Shown: positions 14,950-24,169 of the stretch, one piece after another
Layout: the number at the start of each line of letters is the position of its first letter
Position numbering within the stretch: position 1 is the first letter of the stretch
Source: Thermoanaerobaculia bacterium
GTDB lineage: Bacteria > Acidobacteriota > Thermoanaerobaculia > Multivoradales > JAHEKO01
Reading direction: 5' to 3'
DNA length: 36,591 nucleotides
Assembly: GCA_945787575.1 (NCBI GenBank)
Contig: CALZKB010000066.1
Coordinates: forward strand, 1 to 36,591
Notes under the pieces: model-generated
What the model saw: only the letters and a program-made list of their open reading frames with translations
Databases searched by the model: none
What the model was told of the DNA's origin: nothing
Program-made: the position numbers and the translations under genes

Positions 14950-16431
14950 GTGGAACAGACGACTTGGATAGCGGCGGGCGCGGCATTGGCGGTCGTCTTC
15001 GCTCTGTGGTGGCTGGTAATGCGCCGCAAGGCGCAGGCCGCCCTGGCCGAGGCTGAGCGCAAGGCCCAGGAACTGGTCGAGAAGGCTCGGCGTGAAGCCG
15101 ATGCCAAGCTCCGCGAGGCCGACGTGGCGGCCAAGGAGAAGCTTCTTCAGGCGCGAACCGAGTTCGAGAAGGTTTCGCGCAAGCGGCGGTCCGAGCTCGA
15201 GGCTCAAGAGCAGCGGATCGTCCAGCGCGAAGACAAGTTCGATCGGAGGCTCGAAGAGGTTCGGCTGCGCGAGAAGGAGGTCGAGGGCCGCGAGCGGGCG
15301 CTGTCGAAGACCGAGCGCCGCCTCGAGTCGAAACGGGAGGAGCTCGCGACGGCGATCGAGGAGCAGCGCACGAGGCTCGAACAGATCGCCGGCCTCACCG
15401 CCCAGCAGGCGACCGAAGAGCTTCGGCGTTCGCTGGAGCACGAGGCGCGCCTCGACGCGGCGCATCTGGTCAAGCGGGTCGAGGACGAAGCGCGCGAGAA
15501 GGCGGAAAGGGAGGCACAACGGATCATCGGAACGGCGATCCAGCGCTCAGCGTCGGACTACATCGCCGAGACCACCGTCTCCGTCGTCCACCTCCCCAGC
15601 GACGACATGAAGGGTCGGGTGATCGGCCGCGAGGGTCGCAATATCCGTGCGCTCGAGCTCGCCACCGGTGTCGACCTCATCGTCGACGACACTCCCGAGG
15701 CGGTCATCCTCTCCGGTTTCGATCCCTATCGGAGGGAGATCGCGAGAGTCAGTCTCGAACGGCTCGTCAAGGACGGCCGTATCCATCCCGCGCGGATCGA
15801 GGAGGTCGTGGAGAAGGTCAAGGTGGACGTCGAGAAACGGGTCCGGCACCCCCAGGAGCCAATCCTCATCTTGGGTCACCCGGTCCGCCAGCAGGTCGCG
15901 TTCCTGGCCGCCACCATGGCGGGCGAGCTCAAGTCCAACGTGCCGATCGCCAAGCGAGCGGGCCTCTTTCACGACGTCGGCAAGGCGGTCGATCGGGAGC
16001 TGGAGGGGACCCACGTCGAGCTCGGCATCGACCTGCTCCGCAAGTACGGCGAGAGCGAGGAGGTCATCCACGGGATGGCATGCCATCACGGCGACTACGA
16101 GCCCGAGACGGTCGAGGCGGTGCTGGTGACCGCCGCCGACGCGCTGTCGGCCGCGCGGCCGGGGGCGCGCCGCGAGGTTCTCGAAACCTACGTCAAACGG
16201 CTGGAGAAGCTGGAGGAGATCGCCCGCGCCTTCAAGGGTGTGCAGAAAAGCTACGCGATTCAGGCCGGCCGCGAGGTTCGGGTGATCGCCGACTGCAAGC
16301 GGGTGAGCGACGAAGAGGCGATCTGGCTGTCGAAGGACATCGCCAAGAAGGTCGAGGCGGAGCTCACCTACCCCGGGCAGATCAAGATCACCGTCATCCG
16401 GGAAAACCGCGCAGTCGAGTACGCCAAGTGA
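14950..16431 (+). CDS. rny: Ribonuclease Y
   Basis: A 493-residue membrane-anchored endoribonuclease that initiates mRNA decay. The start is GTG 14950, fixed by AAGGAGG (14936-14942) 7 bases upstream. The order is an N-terminal membrane helix (about 6-24), a long charged coiled coil (25-200), a KH domain with GREG at 226-229 and an HD domain. The HD domain has first His H310 (LGHPVRQQVAF) and metal motif H341-D342 (AGLFHDVGKAVD). The C-terminal YPGQIKITVIRE segment is typical. The gene ends in a GTGA overlap with the next gene, so the two are translationally coupled. RNase Y and YmdB are often adjacent. Confidence 0.96.
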   Translation: MEQTTWIAAGAALAVVFALWWLVMRRKAQAALAEAERKAQELVEKARREADAKLREADVAAKEKLLQARTEFEKVSRKRRSELEAQEQRIVQREDKFDRRLEEVRLREKEVEGRERALSKTERRLESKREELATAIEEQRTRLEQIAGLTAQQATEELRRSLEHEARLDAAHLVKRVEDEAREKAEREAQRIIGTAIQRSASDYIAETTVSVVHLPSDDMKGRVIGREGRNIRALELATGVDLIVDDTPEAVILSGFDPYRREIARVSLERLVKDGRIHPARIEEVVEKVKVDVEKRVRHPQEPILILGHPVRQQVAFLAATMAGELKSNVPIAKRAGLFHDVGKAVDRELEGTHVELGIDLLRKYGESEEVIHGMACHHGDYEPETVEAVLVTAADALSAARPGARREVLETYVKRLEKLEEIARAFKGVQKSYAIQAGREVRVIADCKRVSDEEAIWLSKDIAKKVEAELTYPGQIKITVIRENRAVEYAK

Positions 16432-17213
16432 TCTTGCTCTTCGTCGGAGACGTCGTCGGCAAGCCTGGGCGCCGGGCGCTGGCTCAGCTTCTGCCGCGGA
16501 TCGTGGACGAGCGGCGCGTCGACTACGTGATCGTCAACGTCGAGAACGCAGCGGGCGGATTCGGGGTGACCGTCCCGGTCTTCAGGGAGCTCGACGAGCT
16601 GCCGATCGACTGCTTCACGAGCGGTAATCACATCTGGGACAAATCGGACGGCGTAGAGCTTCTCGATCTCGAGCCTCGTCTCCTGCGACCCGCGAACTAC
16701 CCCGAAGGCGCTCCCGGGTCGGGAATCCACGTCGGCGAGACCGCCGCCGGCATCCGGGTCGCCACCCTCAACCTCGAAGGGCGGGTCTTCATGAAAGCGC
16801 TCGAGTCGCCCTTCCGAGTCGCCGAGCGCCTCCTCGAGGCGCTCGACGATGACATTCGAGTCGTCTTCGTCGACGTCCACTGCGAAGCGACGAGCGAGAA
16901 GCAGGCGCTCGGCTTCTTTCTCGACGGCCGGGTCAGCGCGGTCATCGGGACCCACACCCATGCGCCGACCGCCGACGAGCGGATTCTGCCGGCCGGCACC
17001 GCGTTTCAGACCGACGCCGGGATGACCGGCCCCTACGAGTCGGTGATCGGGATGCGTCAGGATAGAGTCGTGAGACGCTTCCTGACTCAGCTGCGAGAGG
17101 GGTTCGACGTGGCCAAGCGCGACGTTCGGCTGGCCGGCGCCCTGATCGACATCGACGAGACCAACGGTCGCGCGCGCTCCATCGAGCGGCTGTTGATTCC
17201 CCATGCGAGCTAG
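16428..17213 (+). CDS. ymdB: TIGR00282/YmdB-type metallophosphoesterase
   Basis: A 261-residue calcineurin-like phosphoesterase. The start is GTG 16428, overlapping the rny stop (GTGA), giving V-I-L-L-F-V-G-D-V-V-G as in the family. Metal-ligand motifs are GDVVGKPGR, NVENAAGG, GNHIWD, VDVHCEATSEK and GTHTHAPTADERILP. Family members hydrolyse 2',3'-cyclic nucleotides in vitro and, in Bacillus, affect RNase Y, biofilm and motility. The tight linkage to rny supports an RNA-turnover role here too, but that part is inference. Confidence 0.92.
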   Translation: MILLFVGDVVGKPGRRALAQLLPRIVDERRVDYVIVNVENAAGGFGVTVPVFRELDELPIDCFTSGNHIWDKSDGVELLDLEPRLLRPANYPEGAPGSGIHVGETAAGIRVATLNLEGRVFMKALESPFRVAERLLEALDDDIRVVFVDVHCEATSEKQALGFFLDGRVSAVIGTHTHAPTADERILPAGTAFQTDAGMTGPYESVIGMRQDRVVRRFLTQLREGFDVAKRDVRLAGALIDIDETNGRARSIERLLIPHAS

Positions 17214-17219
17214 CGACCG

Positions 17220-18140
17220 ATGATGTCCACAGCGAGACCGCGCGCACTTCGCTCGAGGGGCTCCAAGAAGAAGACGGGTCTCGAAGAGCTCCGACAGCGG
17301 CCCGATCGCGCCAAGGTGTCGGTGATCATCACAACCTTCAACGAAGAGGTGAACATCGGCCACTGCATCGAGTCCGTGCACTGGGCGGACGAGGTGCTGG
17401 TCGTCGACTCCTTCTCGACCGATCAGACAGAGGAGATCGCCGAGCGCAACCCGGTGAGACTGCTGCAGCGCCAGTACTTCGGCTCCGCGGCCCAGAAGAA
17501 CTGGTCGATCGATCGGGTCGAGAACGACTGGGTGTTCATCCTCGACGCCGACGAGCGGGTTACCGAGGAACTCGCCCGCGAAGTGCTCGGGCTGCTTTCG
17601 AGCACGCCCAAGGCGGTCGGCTATTCCGTGCGGCGGCGCAACATAGTCTTCGATCGTGAGATCAAGCACTCGGGATGGTCGACCGACAGGGTGATTCGAC
17701 TCTTCCATCGGGCCCACGGCCGCTATCCGAACCGCCGAGTGCACGCGGATCTCGACATTCCCGGGAACGTGCCGATCTTGAGACACGCCTTGATCCACTA
17801 CACGTACCGCTCGCTCAGTCAGTACATCGAGAAACTGATGAACTACGCGGAGTGGGGTGCGGCGCAGGCATTCCGAGAAGGACGCACGGCCGGGTTCGTG
17901 GAGCTCGGGGTGCGACCTCTCTACCGCTTCGTCCGGACCTACTTCCTTCAGTTGGGGATTCTCGACGGCCTCCACGGCCTCGTCGTCTGCGGACTCCAAG
18001 CCTACGGGACGTTCCTGAAGTACGTGATGCTCTGGGACTACCGGGTGCGAGACGGGCGGGGCGAGAAAGTCGAGCTACCCGCCTTCGACGACAGCGTCGA
18101 AACCTGGGAGAAGCCGCACTCCGAGCCACCCGTCGCCTGA
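17220..18140 (+). CDS. Glycosyltransferase family 2, WaaE/KdtX-like
   Basis: A 306-residue GT-A fold transferase. It shows SVIITTFNEEVNIGHCIESVHWADEV at about 34-59, the VVDSFSTDQT nucleotide-binding segment and the DxD motif D109-A-D111 (ILDADERV). The continuation SGWSTDRVIRLFHRAHGRYPNRRVHADL and the helical C-terminus with PLYRFVRTYFLQLGILDG resemble LPS inner-core beta-1,4-glucosyltransferases of the WaaE family. It probably acts at the inner face of the cytoplasmic membrane on lipid A core or another surface glycan; donor and acceptor are not predictable. A second ATG at 17223 is equally possible. It begins 6 bases after ymdB and ends 1 base from the convergent GH38 stop. Confidence 0.87.
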   Translation: MMSTARPRALRSRGSKKKTGLEELRQRPDRAKVSVIITTFNEEVNIGHCIESVHWADEVLVVDSFSTDQTEEIAERNPVRLLQRQYFGSAAQKNWSIDRVENDWVFILDADERVTEELAREVLGLLSSTPKAVGYSVRRRNIVFDREIKHSGWSTDRVIRLFHRAHGRYPNRRVHADLDIPGNVPILRHALIHYTYRSLSQYIEKLMNYAEWGAAQAFREGRTAGFVELGVRPLYRFVRTYFLQLGILDGLHGLVVCGLQAYGTFLKYVMLWDYRVRDGRGEKVELPAFDDSVETWEKPHSEPPVA

Positions 18141-18141
18141 T

Positions 18142-21100
18142 CTAGGTCGAGGCGAGGAGGGTCGCCGCGAAGATCTTGACGTCGGGACTTTCCGGCAGGG
18201 TGAGCTGCGTGTCGGCGGGATCGAGGTCGATCCGGTAACGGAAGATGTAACCGAAGTCGTAGACGAGATCCTTGCCCTCCGCATCGTGGCGGTGGGTCGA
18301 CAGCCAGGCGAGTCGATGTCGGCGCACGAATCCGCCGCCCGGCTTGGCCCAGCGCAGGCCGTTCATACCTCGCCGCCACCCCTTCCAGCATCCGAGCAGA
18401 CCGTCCCAGCGGTCGATCTCGAGCGCTCGCCGGCGGTCGCCCGCCCAGAAGACCGTCCGCCGCAACGGCCCGGTGACCGAAGCGGCTAGATAGACGGCCT
18501 CGGCGGAGCGGTCCCAGCTCAGCGCCTGGCCGCGACAGGCGACGGCGTTTTCGCCGTCGGCGGGGCCGAACTCGAACGGCAGGGCGCCGCAACGGACCGC
18601 CGACGGCCACAGCTCGGCCGGGAAGCTCGAGCCGTCGCCGTCGAAGGGCACGGGCTCGTCTTGAAGGCTGGAGGCTCGCGTGTCCCACGGCAGCTCCAAG
18701 GGGACGGTGTCCTCCCGGTAGAGCGGGCGGGGTGGAGGCTCGATCCCGAGCCCCAGAGTCTTGAGCTCGAACGGTCGGAGCTCGACGTTGACCCGATCGC
18801 CGGAGTCGAGCTCGGCGAGAGATCGTTCGCGTCCGTCGAGCAGTCGAGCCCGCTGGACCTTGTTGGAGAACGAGAAATTGACGACCGACCTCGACCTCCC
18901 GCCGGCCTCCTGCAAACGGAGCACGATCTCGTCGCGGTCCTCGGCCTTCTTGAGCGCTCGGACGACGGCACCGCGCTCGACGTCTAGGAAGGAGCGGGAA
19001 CGCCCGAAATCCCCTGCGTGCGCCGTGGTCGCGAAGGCGAGCGGCGGATTGGAGAAGCGGCGAGCCGTCTCCTCGATCGCCGCCGCCGCATCCCAATCGG
19101 CCTCGGAGTAGATCGCGAAGCGGAGCTGGTGCTCACCGAGATCCTGGTCGCCCTGGTGACGGAACTTACGCAGCACTCGGGGGGAGCGCAGCAGACTCAG
19201 TCGCAGCGTGGCGTCATTCGGTTTGTCCCAGCCGTAGTTGCCGTCGGTGAGAATGGCCACGGCGCCGCGCTGGTCCGCGAGCGCCGCCCACGACTCGGCG
19301 GGAACCTCGTACTTCGCGCGTTCGTTGTTGCCGCGCTCGATGGTGCCACAGGCCAAGCCGTAAGTTGCCGTCGGGCTGGCGCAGGTGAGCGGGAAGGCCG
19401 CCTTCAACAGCCGCCCCCGACTTCGCCAATCGATGTCGAGCTCGAACTCCACTCGATGACCGGCAAGGCCCGCGCAGAGGATGACGCGCTGCACGAAGGT
19501 GGAGCCGGCCCGCTTGCGTCTCGTCTCGAGGACCGCACGGACGGGGCCGCTCTCGACGACGGACCACTCTGCCTTGCCATCGACCGGATGGGGGGTGGCG
19601 ATGACGTCCTCGTGGAGAATCTCCCAAGCCGGCCAGCGCGCCGAACGGTCGGGTAGGAGCTCGAGGCGCAAGGTGTCCGCCAACAGCTCGCGACCGGAGT
19701 GACGATCGATCAGGCTCGCGACATCGCCCGACTCGTTCCAGGTCAGGCGGAACCTCTCGTTGGTGAATGCGTGACGGTCGACGGCGAGGTCGCTCTCCGG
19801 ATCGTTGTCCGTGGCTGGGCGAAGTCGCCAAGACGCCATCCCGAGAGAGGGGAGCGGGGGGGCGAAGACCGCCCGCACGTGGTCCATCTGACGCTCGAGC
19901 ACCTGGACCGGCACGACCTCGTTCTGGGGACCGACCGCTTCGATCGCCAGCGGCGCACCAGGCCACTCGAGGTCGATCTCAACCGGATCGCACCGCGGCT
20001 TCTCCAGAGGGTTGAACAGGACGACGGCGCGGCCTTCACCGCTGGTGTCGATGTTGCGCGCCAGGGCTCCCAGGGCGTCGGCGGCGACAGTCTCGAACGC
20101 GTTCTGGGCGATCAGCTGGTCGTTCCACGTGAAACGATAGGCCTCGGGGATGCTGGTACCGGTCACGTCGTCGTGCATCTGATGCCAGAGAAAGCGCTGC
20201 CATGCCTCGCGCAGCTGCACTTCCGGATAGTCCATCACCCCGAACCAGTGGGCGATGGTCGCGGCTCTCTCCGCGGTGTCGGCGAGTCGCTCGCATCGCC
20301 GGTTCCAACGTTTGGTGACGGCTTGGGAGGTCCAGCAGCCGGTGCCGTGAGTCGGGAGCAACAGCTCCCCCTGATGGCGTGGAAGGCGCTCGTGCTGTGC
20401 GGGCGTGAGACGGCGGAAGAGCTCGTCCGAGGCGACCTGCAAGACGTTGAGCGGTCCCACCCCTTCGACGCTCTTCTCCAGCCACTCGAGAGACTCGTCG
20501 TCGAGATGCCCGCCTCGATCGCCGACGCCGACGTACATCATCGCCACGCGGAGGCGACTGCTCTCATACTGCTCATCGATCCGCTCGAGCCATCGCTCGG
20601 CTTCGCTCAGGTCTTCGTGGAGCCCCTCGCCGTAGCCTTCCGGCCTGAGCGCCGCGACGAGCCCGCTGCCGTCGGGCCCGAGCCAGCGACCGATGTCGAA
20701 GGGCAGTTCGGCGGGGGCGCCCCAGTTCCCGAACTTCTGGGCCGAGAAGCCTATGAGGCCGCAGTGGGCGGCGATCGTGGGCAGTGCGTGACCGAAACCG
20801 AAGCAGTCGGGGAGGAAGAGATCGCAACTCGTCGTCCCAAAGGTCTTTTCGAAGTAGCGCTGGGCATAGAGGATGTGGCGGAGCAGTGACTCCGGCGCGA
20901 CGCAGTTGACGTCGGGCGCGTCGAGCATGGCACCGGCGGGTCGCCAGTTGCCGTTGGCGACGGCTTCCCGCAGTCGGTCGAACGCCTTCGGGTAATACTC
21001 CTCGACGAGGCGATAACGGAACGCACCCTCGAAGCTCAGGACCCGGCTCGGATAGCGCTCGAAGAGCTCGAAGTTCCCCTCGAGAGTGGCGGGTAGGAAG

Positions 21101-21222
21101 TCGGCGATCGTCTCCCGAATGGTCCATCGCCATTGAGTGTCGAGGTGGACGGTGTAGACCAGAAACAGCGTGGGGTGGCGCTCGAGCCGGGGCCGCGGCG
21201 CCTCTTGTCGGCTGGAGTCCAA
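18142..21222 (-). CDS. Glycoside hydrolase family 38, alpha-mannosidase-like
   Basis: A 1026-residue zinc glycosidase. Motifs in order are VHLDTQWRW with zinc ligands H26 and D28, the nucleophile D139 in LPDCFGFGHALP, GVGDRGGH (232-239), and H350-D351 in WHQMHDDVTGTS. C-terminal beta-domains (about 430-1026) match GH38 architecture. No signal peptide is visible, so a cytoplasmic location is likely. The start is TTG 21222, placed because homology begins about 15 residues in and no upstream codon is available before the divergent gene; a later start would remove H26. It probably cleaves alpha-mannosides or a related sugar. The neighbours suggest glycan turnover, but the substrate is unknown. 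Confidence 0.9.
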   Translation of the reverse strand: MDSSRQEAPRPRLERHPTLFLVYTVHLDTQWRWTIRETIADFLPATLEGNFELFERYPSRVLSFEGAFRYRLVEEYYPKAFDRLREAVANGNWRPAGAMLDAPDVNCVAPESLLRHILYAQRYFEKTFGTTSCDLFLPDCFGFGHALPTIAAHCGLIGFSAQKFGNWGAPAELPFDIGRWLGPDGSGLVAALRPEGYGEGLHEDLSEAERWLERIDEQYESSRLRVAMMYVGVGDRGGHLDDESLEWLEKSVEGVGPLNVLQVASDELFRRLTPAQHERLPRHQGELLLPTHGTGCWTSQAVTKRWNRRCERLADTAERAATIAHWFGVMDYPEVQLREAWQRFLWHQMHDDVTGTSIPEAYRFTWNDQLIAQNAFETVAADALGALARNIDTSGEGRAVVLFNPLEKPRCDPVEIDLEWPGAPLAIEAVGPQNEVVPVQVLERQMDHVRAVFAPPLPSLGMASWRLRPATDNDPESDLAVDRHAFTNERFRLTWNESGDVASLIDRHSGRELLADTLRLELLPDRSARWPAWEILHEDVIATPHPVDGKAEWSVVESGPVRAVLETRRKRAGSTFVQRVILCAGLAGHRVEFELDIDWRSRGRLLKAAFPLTCASPTATYGLACGTIERGNNERAKYEVPAESWAALADQRGAVAILTDGNYGWDKPNDATLRLSLLRSPRVLRKFRHQGDQDLGEHQLRFAIYSEADWDAAAAIEETARRFSNPPLAFATTAHAGDFGRSRSFLDVERGAVVRALKKAEDRDEIVLRLQEAGGRSRSVVNFSFSNKVQRARLLDGRERSLAELDSGDRVNVELRPFELKTLGLGIEPPPRPLYREDTVPLELPWDTRASSLQDEPVPFDGDGSSFPAELWPSAVRCGALPFEFGPADGENAVACRGQALSWDRSAEAVYLAASVTGPLRRTVFWAGDRRRALEIDRWDGLLGCWKGWRRGMNGLRWAKPGGGFVRRHRLAWLSTHRHDAEGKDLVYDFGYIFRYRIDLDPADTQLTLPESPDVKIFAATLLAST

Positions 21223-21234
21223 ATCGTCGCCAGT

Positions 21235-21244
21235 CTATTAGAAT
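21235..21244. promoter_or_regulatory. Candidate overlapping divergent -10 elements
   Basis: Only 29 bases separate the GH38 start from the PagL-like start. The plus strand reads TAGAAT (21239-21244), 7 bases before the ATG at 21252. The minus strand reads TAATAG (21240-21235), 12 bases before the TTG at 21222. The AT-rich core is the only such stretch here. It implies a bidirectional promoter giving leaderless or near-leaderless messages both ways. Confidence 0.4.
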
Positions 21245-21251
21245 CCCGCGC

Positions 21252-21830
21252 ATGCTCCAGCGAGTCCTAGCCTTGCTGTTCTCGCTCGGCGTCGTTCCGT
21301 GGACGGCCGGCGCCCAAGAGGTACCGGCCGTTGCGTTCGGCGCCGGTCTTTTCGATACGGCGGCCTGGTTCGACGACCAGGGAGACTTCGAATCGGTCGA
21401 GATCGGAGTGGAGTGGCGGGGGAGCGGAGGGTCGTTGCTCGGCGTCGGTGCGATCGCCGGCGTCTCGGTCAACGACGACTCGGCCGCCTGGGTCTACCTG
21501 GGCGGCCGCCGGCCGTTCGCCCTCGGTTCGCGATGGAGCGTCGCGCCGAGTTTCGCCGCCGCCTACTACGACGAGGGGGACGGCAAGGACCTGGGTGACG
21601 AGCTCGAGTTCCGCAGCGGCATCGACTTGAACCGCCGCACCGCTCGCGGCGCCAGGTTCGGGGTCGAGCTCTACCACCTGTCGAACGCCAGCATCTCGGA
21701 TGTGAACCCGGGGAGCAACTCGCTCCGGCTGGTGTACGCGATCCCGCTCCGACAGTCCGCGACCGGCCGCACCGCGGGTGGGTCTACCAAGTCTTCCAGG
21801 GCACCTCGCCGGAGGACCACACCTCATTGA
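21252..21830 (+). CDS. PagL-like lipid A deacylase (acyloxyacyl hydrolase family)
   Basis: A 192-residue outer-membrane beta-barrel candidate. The signal peptide MLQRVLALLFSLGVVPWTAGAQ is followed by alternating beta-strand sequence. The C-terminal segment ELYHLSNASISDVNPGSNSLRLVYAIPL carries the PagL catalytic His and Ser as H142-x-S144-N. The third triad residue (Glu in Pseudomonas PagL) would fall at N156, so the acid is replaced. PagL removes the 3-O acyl chain from lipid A. The barrel should end near residue 166. The last 25 or so residues (RQSATGR...TTPH) look unstructured, and their final 15 or so are coded antisense to the end of the convergent cytidylyltransferase gene. Confidence 0.72.
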   Translation: MLQRVLALLFSLGVVPWTAGAQEVPAVAFGAGLFDTAAWFDDQGDFESVEIGVEWRGSGGSLLGVGAIAGVSVNDDSAAWVYLGGRRPFALGSRWSVAPSFAAAYYDEGDGKDLGDELEFRSGIDLNRRTARGARFGVELYHLSNASISDVNPGSNSLRLVYAIPLRQSATGRTAGGSTKSSRAPRRRTTPH

Positions 21831-22587
21831 GGTGGAGGTAGTCGCGGTAGGTGTCCATCGAGTGCCAATAGTCTTCGTGGGGGTAGACCGCGAGCTGGCT
21901 GTCGCGGGCCATATCGCGCAGCGGCTCGATCTCGAGTAGCAGCGAGGGCTCGTCGCTCAAGTAGTCGAAGACCTTGCGCTCGAAGACGAAGAACCCGCCG
22001 GAGACGAAACCATCGGCCACCGTCGGCTTCTCGTTGAACTCCGTCGCCAGTCCGTTTGCGAGGTGCAGCTCGCCGTAGCGAGAAGTGGGGTGGACGCCGG
22101 TGACGGTGGCGACGCGCGCCTTCTCGTAGTGATAGGCGATCAGCTTGTCGATGTCGACCTTGCCGACCGCGTCGCCGTAGGTAAAGAGGAAGGTGTCGGT
22201 GTCGATGTAGTCGCGGACGTTCCACAGTCGACCGCCGGTGCCGGTCTCGGCGCCGGTCTCGACGCAGGTCACCCGCCAGTCCTCGACCCCGACCCGGTTG
22301 TGGAACTCCGGCGCCGAGCCGTCCATCCTCACCGTGAAGTCGCGCATCATCTCGTGGAAGCGCAGGAAGTACTGCTTGATCACCCACCCCCTGTAGCCGA
22401 GACAGAGAATGAAGTGCTGGAAGCCGTGATGGGCGTAGATCTTCATGATGTGCCAGAGGATCGGCATCCCGCCGATCTCGACCATCGGCTTGGGCCGGTA
22501 CTCGGTCTCCTCGCGCAGACGGGTGCCCTGACCACCGCAGAGGATCACGACCGGAATGTCGGCCTTCGAGGGACGTTCGTGGCTCAT
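21784..22587 (-). CDS. rfbF: Glucose-1-phosphate cytidylyltransferase
   Basis: A 267-residue nucleotidyltransferase making CDP-glucose from CTP and glucose 1-phosphate. The signature [25 protein letters not shown] (start about residue 16) is followed by the family-specific [11 protein letters not shown] and [12 protein letters not shown]. The start is ATG 22587 with GGAG 6 bases upstream; a TTG at 22602 lies before that ribosome site and is rejected. Usually the next genes make CDP-dideoxyhexoses (rfbG dehydratase, rfbH). Neither is within the window, so the downstream pathway is unknown. It is divergent from rmlA across 128 bases and overlaps the PagL-like gene by 47 bases, tail to tail. Confidence 0.93.
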   Translation of the reverse strand: MSHERPSKADIPVVILCGGQGTRLREETEYRPKPMVEIGGMPILWHIMKIYAHHGFQHFILCLGYRGWVIKQYFLRFHEMMRDFTVRMDGSAPEFHNRVGVEDWRVTCVETGAETGTGGRLWNVRDYIDTDTFLFTYGDAVGKVDIDKLIAYHYEKARVATVTGVHPTSRYGELHLANGLATEFNEKPTVADGFVSGGFFVFERKVFDYLSDEPSLLLEIEPLRDMARDSQLAVYPHEDYWHSMDTYRDYLHLNEVWSSGEVPWKTW

Positions 22588-22673
22588 GGAAGCTCCGAGC
22601 AAGTGAGTGTGAAGAGGCCCGGTCGGGCCCGTCGACGGGGCCAGACGTTACCACGGCATGGGAGCCTGTCGGG

Positions 22674-22682
22674 TGCTACCAT
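22674..22682 (+). promoter_or_regulatory. Candidate extended -10 for the rmlACDB operon
   Basis: TGC-TACCAT lies 33 bases before the rmlA ATG, with no recognisable -35. On the other strand TGG-TAACGT (22653-22645) is a weaker candidate for the divergent rfbF. Confidence 0.35.
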
Positions 22683-22715
22683 CCTGTCGTCGAAGGCGAC
22701 CTGGGGCTCCTCGAA

Positions 22716-23612
22716 ATGACGAAGAAAGGCATCATTCTGGCTGGCGGGTCCGGCACCAGGTTACTGCCGCTGACGCAGAGGTTCTGCAAGCAGCTGCTGC
22801 CGGTCTACGACAAGCCGATGATCCACTATTCGCTGTCGACGCTGCTGCTGGCCGGTATCCGCGACATCCTCATCATCTCGACTCCACGGGACACGCCGTC
22901 TTTTCAGAGCATCCTCGGTGACGGCTCGCGTTGGGGCATCGAGCTCTCCTATGCCGTGCAGGAACGTCCCGAAGGGATCGCTCAGGCCTTCCTCATTGCA
23001 GCGGACTTCATCGACGGCGACCCCGTCTGCCTGATCCTCGGTGACAACATCTTCTATGCCGAGAGACTCTCCTCGAAGCTGCAGACCGTCGGCGCGGCGA
23101 CCGGCGGGGCCACGGTTTTCGGTTACTACGTCAGGGACCCGACCGCCTACGGGGTGGTCAGCTTCGACGCCGACGGGCAGGTCGTCGACATCGAAGAGAA
23201 GCCGGAGAAGCCGAAGTCGAACTTCGCGGTGACCGGTCTCTATTTCTACGACGGTCGGGTCGTCGACTTCGCGAAGTCGCTGACGCCCTCGGCGCGTGGA
23301 GAGCTCGAGATCACGGATATCAACCGCTGCTATCTCGCGCGCGGCGAACTCTCGGTGGAGATCTTCTCTCGCGGGACTGCCTGGCTCGACACCGGCACCC
23401 ATGCCGCGCTGCTCGAAGCCGCGAACTTCGTCCAGGTCATCGAACAGCGGCAAGGCCTCAAGATCGCCTGTCCCGAAGAGATCGCGTTTCGGATGGGATT
23501 CATCGACGCCGAGGCGCTCGAGCGGCTGGCCGACGGTTTCGGAGCCAACGCCTACGGCGAGTACCTTCGCTGGGTGCTGGGGATACTCTCCAGGCCCCAA
23601 GAGGTCACGTGA
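22716..23612 (+). CDS. rfbA: Glucose-1-phosphate thymidylyltransferase
   Basis: A 298-residue enzyme, the first step of dTDP-L-rhamnose synthesis (dTTP + glucose 1-phosphate). Clear RmlA motifs are [16 protein letters not shown] (5-20), [16 protein letters not shown], the catalytic region LILGDNIFY, and [20 protein letters not shown]. The start is ATG 22716; no strong ribosome site is visible. The stop overlaps the GTG of rfbC (GTGA), indicating coupled translation. Confidence 0.96.
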   Translation: MTKKGIILAGGSGTRLLPLTQRFCKQLLPVYDKPMIHYSLSTLLLAGIRDILIISTPRDTPSFQSILGDGSRWGIELSYAVQERPEGIAQAFLIAADFIDGDPVCLILGDNIFYAERLSSKLQTVGAATGGATVFGYYVRDPTAYGVVSFDADGQVVDIEEKPEKPKSNFAVTGLYFYDGRVVDFAKSLTPSARGELEITDINRCYLARGELSVEIFSRGTAWLDTGTHAALLEAANFVQVIEQRQGLKIACPEEIAFRMGFIDAEALERLADGFGANAYGEYLRWVLGILSRPQEVT

Positions 23613-24169
23613 GTTTCACCGTCGAGCCGATTCTGGCGCTCCCCGAGATCAAGGTCGTCAAGCCGCTCGTCCACCGCGACGATCGAGGGATCTTCTTCGA
23701 GAGCTGGCGGCGCGACCGTTTCGACGCCCTCGGATTGGGCGTGGAGTTCGCTCAAGACAACCAATCGGTCTCTCGCCAGGGAGTCCTCAGAGGACTTCAC
23801 TACCAGCTCCCTCCCGTTGCCCAGGGCAAGCTCGTCGGCGTCGCGGCCGGCGAGGTCTTCGACGTCTCCGTCGACGTCCGCCGCTCGTCGCCCACTTTCG
23901 GGAAGTGGGCGGCGAGGACGCTCTCTGAAGAGAGCCACGAGATGCTGTGGATCCCGCCGGGGTTCGCCCACGGCTTCTACGCGGTGAGCGAGGTCGCGGT
24001 ATTGATCTACAAGTGTACGGCGCCCTACTCCGGCGAGCACGATCGAGCGGTGCGCTGGGACGACAGCGAGCTGGCGATCGACTGGCCGCTCGAGCCGGGT
24101 GCCCGACCGATCCTGTCGGCCAAGGACTCGGCGGCTCCGGGACTGCGGTCGGCGGACCTGTTCCCGTGA
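23609..24169 (+). CDS. rfbC: dTDP-4-dehydrorhamnose 3,5-epimerase
   Basis: A 186-residue cupin that epimerises C3 and C5 of the dTDP-4-keto-6-deoxyglucose intermediate. The catalytic base is H64 (VLRGLHYQ). A conserved [10 protein letters not shown] segment (H121) and the [20 protein letters not shown] segment with the likely catalytic Tyr (Y140) are present. The start is GTG 23609 overlapping the rfbA stop. The gene ends in a GTGA overlap with rfbD. Confidence 0.95.
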   Translation: MSFTVEPILALPEIKVVKPLVHRDDRGIFFESWRRDRFDALGLGVEFAQDNQSVSRQGVLRGLHYQLPPVAQGKLVGVAAGEVFDVSVDVRRSSPTFGKWAARTLSEESHEMLWIPPGFAHGFYAVSEVAVLIYKCTAPYSGEHDRAVRWDDSELAIDWPLEPGARPILSAKDSAAPGLRSADLFP

